Shown here in pieces: positions 1-11,549 of a stretch of 64,000 nt of DNA. The first letter of the stretch is position 1. Each line of letters starts with the position of its first letter. The position numbers were made by a program, and so were the translations under genes. The notes below the pieces were generated by a model, which worked only from the letters and a program-made list of their open reading frames with translations, was not told the DNA's origin and made no database searches. Source of the DNA: Azadirachta indica (taxonomy: Eukaryota; Streptophyta; Magnoliopsida; Sapindales; Meliaceae); the NCBI GenBank assembly GCA_022749755.1, contig CM040448.1, positions 14,382,481 to 14,446,480 on the forward strand, written 5' to 3'.

Positions 1-1671
1 GGAAGATGTGGACGTTAAGAGAGAAGAAAGGAATGATTGGGTGGAATGATGATTTCTCTTATCGTCGAGGAGAGGTTCAAGATGATCGATGATTTTGAGA
101 GTGAGAGATAATACTGTGTTTTGTGAAATTGCTGTGTCAGCGTGGTGTTGTCTTGGACTTTTTCGTTTTCTCACTTCGTTTTGACCGTCGTTATTCCCCA
201 TTTTCCATTTTTTCTTTTTTTAAGATTATATTTTCTTTTGTTTAAATTTATTCTTTTTCTTTAAAAAAAAAAATTGAATTTTTAAGAGGTAAAAAATTAG
301 CAAAATAAATTGAAAATCACATTCTAAGTTCTAACATAGTTCTCATTGACATTGCCTTTCAAACCTTAAGCATCGAATTTATTTGTATGTATGGGGTACT
401 CTAAATGCTTTATTTGACAAAAATCACTCCGATTTGTCCGAGTGGCTAGAGACCATTATTCTAAAAGAATTTAAGCTTTAAATCTTGTTAGCCAAAGTCA
501 ATAAGTTAAGGTAATTTCTCACCAATTAGATGTGAGAAATAATAATAACTATAAATATAAAATTTATTATATTAATGTGCAGATAGATTCTTCTCTACAT
601 GTAATGTAATTTTTAATATAATAGTATTAGTTGTATACGTAACATTAATTGTAAACTTCAAAAGTTTTACGTTATAACTTTTTATGAACTCATATATTTG
701 AGTCATATTATAACAAATTAAATTTAATAAAATCTCTAATATAAAATTAAGTTGGCACAAAAATATGTCCAATTATTACATTGAATCATATTATAACAAA
801 CTAAATTTAATAAAATCTTTAATATAAAACTAAGTTAGGGCAAAAATGTGTTCAATTATTACATTGAAGGAATGATTTGTCATGTACAGAAATGATTTCA
901 TAAAATAAAATTGCTCACATTATGATAGGTAACAAAGTTATATCATATTTTCTTAGCAATTAATTTATACCTCTAAATATATTAATAAATAAGGTTTGCT
1001 GAAGTGTATAATTTTATTCCATTAATAACTTAAATAGTTGTCATATAAATGGGCGCATTTTGATTTTCCTTTCTATTAAATAGTACAAATATTGGCTATC
1101 AGACCTCACGTGATCTAATGATAAGAACCCACTCGTCAAATTCTTGACTTTTCATTTTACCTGAAAATTTTTTAAAAGTTTTGGGCAACTCTCTGTGTGG
1201 TGACTTTAGTTTTCTAGTAAAATTTTGATTCTAATAAATTTGTTGATGTCAAGTGTATTATAACAGTGATTTTAATTTTTTAATAAATTTTTTTATTCTA
1301 ATATTAGCAAAGTTGTATAATAAATAGATTTGTAATATTAAAAAAAATTAATACAAATATTGAGCAAAACCAAAATCATAAAATTCCTCGAGGAGATATT
1401 TTCTCTTTTAATCTGGACAACAAAAGATTTGACGGCTGCAGAAATGCCACCAGTGGTTGAGCTCATCCGCGCTTCTTTGATTCGAAAACCTTAATCTATT
1501 GGGCCTCACAATTATTTGCCAAGGAAGCCCAATGCTAACTACAATCTACTAAGTGAACCTGACAATCTTGTACCGAGCAGATAGGCCGGGTCGACCCGTT
1601 TTTGATATTTCCAAAACTCCGGCAAAATCACTGCAACTGGACTTTGATTTCCGCATTCGCTCCTCTCTCTC
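1..1671. other. AT-rich intergenic spacer
   Basis: I see no convincing gene here. The first ~210 bases are less AT-rich than what follows, and on the minus strand they look like a pyrimidine-rich 5' leader, so a minus-strand gene may begin just outside the window; this is a guess. The remainder is AT-rich, with an 83-bp tandem duplication at 703-868. The last ~200 bases before 1672 are richer in GC and probably hold the promoter and leader of the downstream gene. Confidence 0.5.
703..868. repeat. 83-bp tandem duplication, two copies
   Basis: Two adjacent copies, 703-785 and 786-868, differ by only a few substitutions. Both begin with TCATATTATAACAAA and end with ATTACATTGAA. The unit is AT-rich and has no coding potential. 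It is a simple local duplication, perhaps by replication slippage. Confidence 0.85.
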
Positions 1672-4113
1672 ATGGCTCTCTGTTCATCTTCCCTATACAC
1701 GAAGACTTTTCACGAACTTTCTATCCAAAAATTTTCCTTTCTTTTCTCCCAAACACTCCCGAACAAGAAGGCGAAACCTTTTCGCTCAAAACGACAACCA
1801 AGAGCTCTGAGAGAGTGGCAAGAGTACGAGGACGCAGTGAAGCGCAAGGACCTAGCCAGAGCTCTCCGGTTCTTGAAATCTGTTGAAAACAGCAAAAATG
1901 GAAACAATCCAATTGAACATTTGGGCGATTCTTTATCGTCTGAGTCAAATCGGACTCAACTCAGCCAGTTGGGATTAGTTGGCGGGTTAGAAAGAGATTG
2001 GGAAGTTCTGGACACGTGCTTGAATGCAGATGATATGATACTTGTAGCCAGTGCTTACAGGTTTCTTCAGAACAGAGGGTTTTTGCTCAATTTCGGAAAA
2101 TTCAGCAGCATTGGTTATTATTTATTTTTTTTCTTGTGTTGTTTGTTAGAATTGACATTGAATATTGCTGTTTTAAGGCCTCTCACAATATTCCCTGTGT
2201 ACACGTTTTACAGTTTTGGAAGGACCTAGAGATGTTACACCATATGTATTGAAGTCGTCAACTGGTTTAGAAGGTGCTTGAATATATTTGCTGATTATTG
2301 TTTTTCTGTTTTTGTTAGCATTTTTACTCCTGCGCTTGCTCTTGCAATATTTCATCATAAATTTTGATCTGTGTATAAGAGACATTTGGTTTTCCAATTG
2401 TTTATTTGAATATCGTGGATATAAATAATCTTGAAATGTGTTTTTTCTTTTTATTTTTCTTTGTTAAATTTAGTTTCCAAACTTTCTCCAAAGAAGTGGG
2501 GCGTTTCTGGAAGCTCAAGTGTTGTGTTGCTTGCTTTTCTGGGTGGAACATCTTTTCTTCTTTCTCGGGGGATCGATATAAGACCTAATCTCGCAGTTAT
2601 TCTGGGGCTGGCGTTTATAGATTCCATCTTCCTTGGTGGTGTCTGTTTAGCACAAATTTCAAGTTATTGGCCTCCTTACAAGCGTCGGATTCTAGTGCAC
2701 GAAGCAGGGCATCTTCTAATTGGTATGAGCGTATGTTTTTTCGTTTGATTTAAATGTTAGAGTTGAGGATAGGACATTGGAATTTGAAATACAGGCTGTT
2801 GCCTTTGGAATCTTGCTATTTCTTCTACACGTTGGGAATGAGCCTCGTATAGGAATGTGCATAATTTTGTTTTGAACGAAAATCTTAATCCAATTGAAAG
2901 AATTAGTTGGCCTCGATAGTCCTTCTGTTCTGCATGTGCAACTTCTTTGCCGTGTTATTTTGTCGCGAGCATAAATGATTGATTGGTAATCTTTACTGCA
3001 GCCTACCTCATGGGTTGCCCAATTCGTGGGGTGATTCTAGACCCAATTATTGCAATGCAAATGGGTATTCAGGGGCAGGTATTTCTATTGGCATTTGTTC
3101 TTTCTGTGGTGCTTGTGTTTTTTTTCCATATTCGATTTTCCATTTCTCTTTTCTCCTAATTCTAAGTATGCTATTAAATGCCTTTTCTTCATAAAAGAAT
3201 ATTCTTATGTTTTCCATTGGTATGATTTATGCAATCTCAGCCCTGGAAGCCGAGTCATTACAGAATTTTGCAATATTAAAATGGCAATTGAAACTTGCAA
3301 TCAGTGTTCTCTTACAGGCAGGAACTCAGTTTTGGGATGAAAGATTGAATAATGAGCTTGCAGAAGGACGACTAAGCGGCACTGCCTTTGACAGGTGGGT
3401 ATTTGGAGTCCTGTTAAAGGTTGCTCAATAAAAGTTCGCATATATGCAAATAGCTGAAAGAATATGACCTCATAGAAGATGGTAATCAAGGTTTACCACC
3501 ACTTTTCTGCTGCTTTCAACAGCACTAGCTATAATTAGGATTGAATCAGTTCAAACAGGAATGGAAAGTTACATTCAGATATTCTGGGTCACAAAAGTTA
3601 AATACATTGCATTTTAATTGATGGAATTTCCTAAACCTCGTATATATGTTTTTGATAATTTTCTCAAGTGAATATCAATGCCTTGAATAATCACAATTTC
3701 ATGATATTTGGTATGATGACCGCTCAGGTACTCTATGGTGCTTTTCGCTGGCATTGCAGCTGAAGCACTTGTTTATGGTGAAGCTGAGGGTGGAGAGAAT
3801 GATGAGAATCTGTTCAAGAGTATCTGTGTTGTTTTGCAACCTCCATTGTCTGTAGCTCAGGTATCCATCATTTTTTCTTTTTTACCTTTTTTGATGTTAT
3901 TCATGCATTTAGAAATGAATACTGAATTTTTTCTCGCTGGTTTTGCCTTGAGTTTAGATGTCTAACCAAGCAAGGTGGGCAGTTTTGCAATCTTATAATC
4001 TGCTTAAATGGCATAGAAATGCTCATCTAGCTGCTGTTAAAGCTCTGGAAAATGGCAGCAGTCTTAGTGTTGTAATTAGGAGAATAGAGGAAGCAATGTC
4101 CTCCAATGGATGA
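1672..4113 (+). CDS. Plastid-targeted FtsH-like M41 metallopeptidase-domain protein without AAA module
   Basis: Seven exons: 1672-2113, 2214-2273, 2474-2722, 3002-3078, 3318-3394, 3728-3860, 3958-4113. All introns are GT-AG and the phases close to 397 residues ending in TGA. The N-terminus is rich in Ser, Lys and Arg with no early acidic run, as expected of a plastid transit peptide (inference). Two hydrophobic segments lie near residues 183-198 and 207-228. HEAGH at about 243-247 matches the zinc-binding helix of peptidase family M41. The segment around 310-327, with AAEALVYG followed by ENDENL, resembles the FtsH region that supplies the third zinc ligand (Asp). There is no Walker A/B or AAA domain, so this is not a true FtsH; it resembles the single-copy plant proteins annotated as stress-regulated or FtsH-like. 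Protease activity is plausible but unproven. The start is the first ATG that opens the transit-like leader. The 3' UTR probably runs to about 4560. Confidence 0.85.
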
Positions 4114-5655
4114 ACAGCCAAAGTTATCAAAATTACGTTTCTTGATCCTGATTTGATACAAGGTAAATCTTTTTGTTTGTTTATTTTGCTGGCAATGATT
4201 CTTTTAGTTAAGTCTCAATGTCTATACATAAAACCAATGATTTGGAGATGGCAGAATGTCACAGAGGCACAAATGGTCTGAAATTCAGTTGGATTAATCA
4301 CTTGGCCAGATGATAAATGTCTCAACTTGCAGTTGGTCTGAGCTATCGCTGTCAGGTGGTAGTATTTGTTCGGGACAGATAACTGTTGTTGCCACCAAGA
4401 TTTATCTTAGAAGAGACAACGGATGTGCATAGTCCTCCTCTAGGAAGACAAGCGGGTGAATTGGTTATGGCAAGCACTTTAGATAAATTTTTTGACCATG
4501 TGTGAGATCTCTGTTCTCATCCAATTTCTGAGTTAATAAAGAACTGATTGTAGATAAAGGGAAAAAAAAACCATAATTTTCTTCTCTACATTGGGAGGGT
4601 TAATGTATATTATTCATTCTAAATATCTTCATTGAAAGAAATAAAGTCAACCTATTGTTCTGTAGGTGCTTTCAGAATACATCCTCAACAAGGTCTGTTT
4701 CTCATTTAGTACAACAGCATATACGAAGGGGCAGTTGGACTGTAACAATAGATGATTTGTATGTTTGATATTGAGATGTTGTAGTTATGATATGATATCC
4801 AGATGTTATGGCTTGGCTTTAAAGAGACGGTTGTTATAATATATCTCTCTTTTTGTTTTTAAGTATTCAAAAAGAATTCTTTTAAAAAGCATCAACCATA
4901 TATTTTTTTTAGATTTTTTTGTCGTAGTTAGGTTGTCAACTAAAATAGCTACTGATACGTTACATGAAAGAATTATCTGTTATTGCTATTGGACGTTTTT
5001 TCCATACGCAAAGATCTATTCGACAAAAATGCAACTTAGGCAAAGTGCTTAAAATGTTCACACTCGTAATGATAAAAAAGTATTCTAAGACCAGGCTTTT
5101 TTTTGTACAGAAATCCAATCTGAGCTAAGTACTTACGTTATATCTATGTATAGAAAGAGAGAGTGTGCTTAGTCCAGTTTGGATTTCTATCTATATTAAA
5201 GCATATAAATTATTCATTTAACCAAACAAATATTACAATAACATATGACGATCACAATAGATATCAAGATTAAATTTTTATTCTAAATTTTTATATCAAA
5301 TGACTTGATATTTATTAAGTAGGTGATGAAAAAATAATTTAAGTACTTTCTAATTAGTGTAAGCAAATTTCTAAATGTTCTATAACATCCTAAGCAAATT
5401 TTAACAGGCTGACTAGCAGCCACAGTGAAACCAACTAACTAATTCTTCAATGGTGGTTTCCAATTATGCATTTGTGTATTGATATTCTATTCCAACCGCC
5501 AAATTACTATATACCTGTTGTCTTTGTCATTGTCTATGTCTATGCTAATCAGGTTCCTTTACTATCACTTGCTAGTATAAATGTACTACTTCACTTGTCA
5601 CTACTTATGATCACCTAAATTAGCTGCACTTGCCAACTGGAAACTGGATACTGCC
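4114..5655. other. 3' UTR of M41-like gene, then KSL upstream spacer
   Basis: Transcribed-looking sequence continues to about 4560. From about 4860 the sequence is AT-rich and matches, with divergence, blocks upstream of the second KSL copy (about 10570-11110) and of KSL-3 (about 13290-13860). These blocks share short runs such as CTTATTGTTATTGGA-like and AAATCCAA(C/T)TTGG-like strings. It is the duplicated promoter-side part of the KSL tandem unit. Confidence 0.6.
5576..5582 (+). promoter_or_regulatory. TATA box of KSL pseudogene 1
   Basis: TATAAAT lies 74 bases before the exon-1 ATG and is followed by a TACTACTTCACTTGT string. That arrangement recurs upstream of KSL-3 at the same relative position, which supports it as an inherited core promoter. 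Confidence 0.6.
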
Positions 5656-8600
5656 ATGGCTCTCTCTAATCCCATAATCTTGTTAGCTCTTCTTCTTCTG
5701 CTCTGTCAGATTTCCTCCATCTCTTCCCTTCAAATTTCTAATTGTTTTTGAAATTTCTAAAAAATGAAAAAGTTAAGACCTTTCTTAGCCTGCTTTAAGC
5801 TACTGTTAATTACGTGACATTGTATAATGAGTGCAAATTAATGTTAAATATAATGCATATTGTGTTCGGAATCTCTTTTGACATTTCTTTTGTGAAGCAG
5901 AAACTCTCAATCCCAGAACAAAATTGGTAACACAACTCAACAATAATGTTCTCGTTTGTGATCAAACAATTATATTTTGTATCTATAATACAAATGGATT
6001 AATACATATACTACATCGATGAAAAGGTATAACATGTTTTTCTCTATGAATGCAGTGCTTTGAGGACGCTAAAGAAAGAATTAAGGAAATGTTTGATAAG
6101 ATTGAACTCTGTGTTTCTTCCTATGACACTGCTTGGGTAGCGATGGTGCCCTCTCCGGAATCCCCAGATGCACCTTGTTTTCCACAGTGCGTAAATTGGT
6201 TATTGAAGAATCAACTCCATGACGGTTCCTGGGGTCTTCCCCATCGTCCCTCTTGGTTAGTTAAGGATGCAATCTCATGTACGTTGGCATGTGTGCTTGC
6301 ACTGAAACGATGAGGTATTGGCAAAGACGAGATGAACAAGGGTCTTTTTCATTTCTTGCTTGCAACTTTTCCTCCATCACTGTAATACAGATAATTTTGT
6401 CCCTCTTGTTGCAGGCATCCGATTTATTAAGTCAAATTTCAGTTCAGTTACTGATAAGAAGCAACCAACACCTATTCGATTTGATATAATGTTTTCTGGT
6501 ATGGTTGAATGTGCAAAAGATTTGAATTTGAATCTCCCTTTGAGATCGGAAGATATTGATGCTTGCTTCAGAGGAAAAATTCAGAACTTAGAAGGTAAAT
6601 AGTGATTATTGGATCTTTTGGTATTAATTTTTGTCTGTACTTCAACTTTTGTGTTCTGCTTTCTTTGTGTACTGAAGTAACTTGGAGGGCAAGAAAGAAT
6701 ACTTGGCATATGTTTCAGAAGGAATTGGGAAGTTGCAGGACTGGGAAATGGATATGAAATATCAGAGAAAGTTCACTGTTCAATTCACCGTCCACAATAG
6801 CAGCTGCTCTTACACACCTTCAAAATGATGGTTGTCTTCACTACCTCCACTCACTGCTGGAGAAGTTTGTTGATGCAAGTTCTCACAGTCATACTTCTCT
6901 TTTAACTTACTAGGCGTTTTACTACTTTTTATTGCTGAATCTTTGCTGCATAAATGATACTTTCAGTTCCAGCTACTTATCCTCTGGACATATATGTTCA
7001 TCTTTTCATGGTTGAGACTCTTCAGAGTTTGGGAATTGATCGGCATTTTAGACTGAAATCAACAGAGTATTGGTTGAATTACCAGTGTTTAGTTCTCCAT
7101 TTGTCGTTATATTGAAGTTCTGTACTAGTTTACAGATTATCATAGGTCTTATTATTGAACAAACAGATTCTGGCAGTAGGGGGAAGACGAGATGCTTTTG
7201 GACCCAACAACTTGCGCAATGGCATTTTGTTTATTGCGAGTAAATGGTTATGATATCACTTCAGGTATTCTTTTATAAGGAAATATAAATTTTGTATCTA
7301 CAAAACTAGAATTTACCTGATAATCACATTGTGCAGATACCTTAAATCAATTTGCTGAAATAGATGAATTCTTTAATATTCACTTCATGGTTATTCGAAG
7401 GACATCCGTGCTATCCTAGAGTTATACAAGGCTTCACGAATCATATATCCAGACGAATCAGTTCTTGAGAAGCAAAACTTATGAACTAGTAATTTCCTGA
7501 AGGAAGAATTATCCAGTGGTTCAATTCATTTAAACAGACAGGAGGTATTTTGCGATGTTTCGATGTTAATTTAGTCCCTTGATGAAATTATCGAAATCAC
7601 AGTTCTTTATCGTTTCAGGTGGAAGATATGCTTAACTTTCCTTAGCATGCAACTATGGAACGTTTGGCACAGAGGAGATATTTGAACTATTATAATGGAG
7701 ATAATTTAAGGATGTTAAAGACTTCACACCGGTAAAATTTTAGTGGCTTTAGTTCTTTCATCTTCAAGAGAAATGCTAATCAGAATGCACTGTAGAATTA
7801 ATTACTTCTTTGTTCGATTTATTGTAGCTTTTGAAATCTTGGCAATGAACACTTTCTAAAGCTAGCTGTGTATGACTTCAACAATTGCCATTCAATATTC
7901 TGTGAAGAATTCGAAACTATTGATAGGTGCATATATCTATATAACTTTTTTAGATATCATATTTTGATATGATCATTTCAAAGATCGCTTCTACAAACGC
8001 CATGTAATTATCTCCTTTTATTGAAACAGGTGGGTTCTAGAGAGTAGACTGGATAAGCTAGCATTTGCAAGACAGAAACCAGCTTCTTTTGTTACTTCTC
8101 AGGGGCAGCTAACCTCTTGTCTCCTAAACTGTCTGATGCGCTCACTTTTAGGACACTATCCTAATCCATAAAATGAAAAATTGATTTATTTCTAATTATG
8201 TACGGTTTATAGAAAGTTAAACTGCATGTAATGATTATATCAACAAATACTCAAAGTTTTCTGAATAAATTATATATATAATTTTAAAAGTTCAATTTTA
8301 GATTTTTAGTAGAATAGTTCTGAAATTAATAAATTAGATTAATTAATTAAAAAGTTTAATTAATTATATAAATTTATTGGAGTTTGAAATTATAGGTCCA
8401 TAGATCTTCAATACCACCTCTTACATTAATGTAGTAAATAATACAATGAACAAAATTATTATAATAAATTTTTACATGTCCAGAAAATAATTTTCTGGGA
8501 TATACGTTTTAATTTGAATTTAATTAATTAATTTAGTAAGATATTTTAAGATAAATATCTTTTATTAATATCCAAATAATTTAATTTGAGAAATTAAATA

Positions 8601-10246
8601 GATAAATTTTTATAGAAATATTTATCCTCTTATCGTTTCTTTTAAATATTAATTTTGAATTAATTAGAATTTTACTTCTACTAAAAGTTATTTTACAAAT
8701 TTTAATTAATTAATAAATTTTATTAATTAATTAATTTGATTTTAATTGAAATTATTTTAATTAAAATACTACTTCTATTAGGATTGGCTTACATATTTAA
8801 TTAATTAATATGCATTATTAATTAATATAATTCTATTATAATTAAAATAGAAATGATATAAAAGAAACAAAAAAAAGGTGAAAACTTGGAAGTAATTAAA
8901 AAAAAAAATTTTTTTAACGTGTACTATAGATAAAAACTAGTTTTCTCTAAAATCACCAATGTATGAAAACAGAAACTCACTCTTCTCTTTATGGTAACGA
9001 CTGGAAAATTTGGTTTGTAAATCATTGGTGAAAGAAAACTTAGAATAAAAATATTTTAAAAGTATCAAGAGGTATATTTTCTATTCTTTTCTTTTATTTT
9101 TATTAAAACCGTACACTTATATAAATGTTTTAACTTTTCTAACTTAATTTTTTGCTATTTATTTGATAAAATTTTCCTACACGCATGATATGGGCCGAAA
9201 AGTCTATGCTGACAACTGTAGCAAGTCTATGCTTACAACTGTAGTTGATGACTTCTTTGATCTATGGAGTTCTTATGAGGAACTGGAAAACCTTGAACAA
9301 TTGTTTGAGAAGTATGTTCTTTCCCTTGTTCAATTTTCTATTTTTTTGTTGAACATCCTTTTCTGTATCAAAACTTAGAACTTCTGAAATGATCCTCAGT
9401 TGGAATGTACCGGAAGACAGCGGTTTTTGTTCTCAAGAAGTCGAGATCTTATTTTCAGCCATTCACGGCAGTATTTGTGAGATCAGAGACAAGGCCTTTA
9501 AGTTAGCAAGGACGCGATGTGACAAGTCACGTTGTTGAGACTGTGAGAGAAAATCTTTCCTCTTTTCATTTCATTTTTGCTCAACTAGAAATGATCTGAG
9601 CCTTGCTTTTATTAATATTGCAGTGGTTGAATTTATTGAAATCTGATTTGAACGAAGCTAAGTGGTTCAGAAACAAATACATTCCGTCAATTGATGAATA
9701 TATGGAGAATGCATATGTATCAATGGCCATGGGACCAATAATTCTCTCAACTCTCTATTTTCTTGGCCCTAGGCTTTCAGAAGAAGTTGTTCACTTGTGT
9801 GCGTCTGCTCAGTGATACTCAAAACTGTTGAGGTAGATGCTTTCATTTACTCTGTTTGTTTATAAATATGTATGTGTGTGTGTGACGGTTCCAGATTATT
9901 ATTAATTGGCAATTAATTACGACATATATGCTGCAGAAGGAATCCACAGAAGGGAAATTAGATGGCGTGTTGTTGCACGTAATCCATAGCAAGGATGTTG
10001 TTACGGAAGAAGAGGCCATAAAAAAGATTAAAGGTGTTATTGAGAAGGCAAGGAGACAGTTGCTGAAACTTGTTTTGCAAGAAAAGGGAAGCGTAGTTCG
10101 GAGAATTTGCAGGGATTGATTCTGGTAAAACCATCACAATTTCGCATCTAACTTACCTTAACAATGATGGATTCACCACAGATGAGTTGAAAGATGTGAT
10201 CAAACAAGTCATTTACGATCCCATTTTCGTTAATCAAAAGTCCTGA
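5656..10246 (+). pseudogene. Ent-kaurene synthase-like pseudogene 1 (full-length, decayed)
   Basis: Remnants of the whole 14-exon KSL structure are present. Exon 1 is at 5656-5709 (donor GT lost), exon 2 at 5901-5953, exon 3 at 6056-6341, exon 4 at 6415-6594, and the last exon runs from about 9936 to 10246. Lesions include: TGG to TGA at 6311-6313 in the conserved ALKRWG stretch; a one-base loss in exon 4 (180 against 181 bases in the intact copies); a lost exon-5 acceptor; a frameshift in the [10 protein letters not shown] region; about 1 kb of AT-rich DNA inserted in exon 11 (about 8141-9180); a 22-bp duplication next to the still readable DDFFD at about 9250; a deletion of about 50 bases in exon 13; and a stop at 10117-10119 in the last exon. 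It cannot encode an enzyme. The upstream region, exon 1 and 3' UTR resemble KSL-3, so it belongs to that subfamily. Confidence 0.9.
8141..9180. mobile_element. AT-rich insertion of unknown class in KSL pseudogene 1
   Basis: Exon 11 of the pseudogene breaks after the codons for LSDA and resumes at CGCATGATATGGGCC, which is contiguous in the intact copies. The roughly 1,040 bases between are extremely AT-rich and contain no coding sequence. An imperfect inverted repeat near 8950-9035 pairs TCACCAATG with CATTGGTGA. I find no clear terminal repeats, target-site duplication or element motif, so the class is open (solo LTR, non-autonomous element or filler DNA). Borders are approximate. Confidence 0.55.
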
Positions 10247-11549
10247 GAGATGCGTGCGGAACAAGATCAAAATGAATATTTATTTATCAATTAGTTGCCA
10301 CTACTCTATATCTGTCGTGAACTATAATTTTTTACGCATGTTTTGAACCCTTTTCTTAATTGCGATGATTTTCAATAAACTGAAGTCGTGATTTTGTTTT
10401 TGTTGGAAGATTGCTGTACGTCTATTCGTGGAATTGAAGCAGTATGCTAATATAATGTTGGTAAATGCAATCTTCAATAATTATATTACCACCTAACATT
10501 TGAATCGGTGTTGATGAAACCAATTAACAAGTATCTGTTTCAGTCAAATGGTATTATCCAACCTTTTTATCATAATAAAACTACAGGTTCTTTATTTTTC
10601 TTGTCGTAGCTACGTTGTAATGTCAACTAAATTATTTGACCAAACGCTAAATGATAGAATGATCTCTTATTGTTATTGGATGTTTTTCGACTAGACAAAT
10701 ATCTTCTATTTGATAAAAAAGCAACTTGGGCAAATTGCTTAAAATATTCATACTTTAATGATAAAAAATATCCAAAGTCAAGGATCTTACATCGTATGGA
10801 AATCCAACTTGGACCAAGTAATCTGTATATATAAAAGCAAATAAACTATTCGTTCAATATAATCAAATAACTATTACGACCACATATTTTGATCATAATA
10901 AATATCAAAATAAATTTTTATGTCAAATTTTTATATTAAATGACGTGACAAGATCAAATTTTTACTCAAAAACTTTCATATTAAATAATATGATATTAAG
11001 TGATGATAAAAGATAACTTACGTCTTTTCTCATTTGACCCATCAAATTTTTATGTTAAACTATTCTAAGACATAAAAAAATTCAGCAGTTTACTATAGCA
11101 GCCACAGTCCATTCCAGCTGGGCGAAACTAGGATTAATGGTAAAACACAATGATTCAAAGTCTATAGGACCAAATAATAAAAGTATAACTTTTTTCTTCT
11201 TTTTTTTTTTTTTTGAGTTTCGATTATGTGATAATACATTTTTTCTTTCAAAAAAAAGTTCTTATAGGAAGACTTTAATCTATATGGTTGTAACTTTGTT
11301 TTGATTGTATACGGTTGTGTTTGGATAAGTGGATTTCTTTCCTTTAATCTATATGTTTAGGCTTAGCCACATGTATTTAACTAAACCTGGAGATGTTATA
11401 TTGTTCTGAGCTTTCTAACAAGTGCAAATGTTAAGACTTTAAATTTCTTAATCTGCAGCTACTGTGAATTATGGAACATTGTATAATGAGTGCAAATTAA
11501 TGTTAAAGCAAATTATTTTTGGAATCTCTTTTGTCTAACTCTTATGAAG
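10247..11549. other. 3' UTR of KSL pseudogene 1 and duplicated upstream block
   Basis: About 10247-10480 matches the 3' UTR of KSL-3, including the CTGAAGTCGTGATTTT / CTGGAGTCCTGATTTT stretch. About 10570-11110 matches the upstream spacer of pseudogene 1. No exon 1 for the second KSL copy could be found. Confidence 0.55.
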
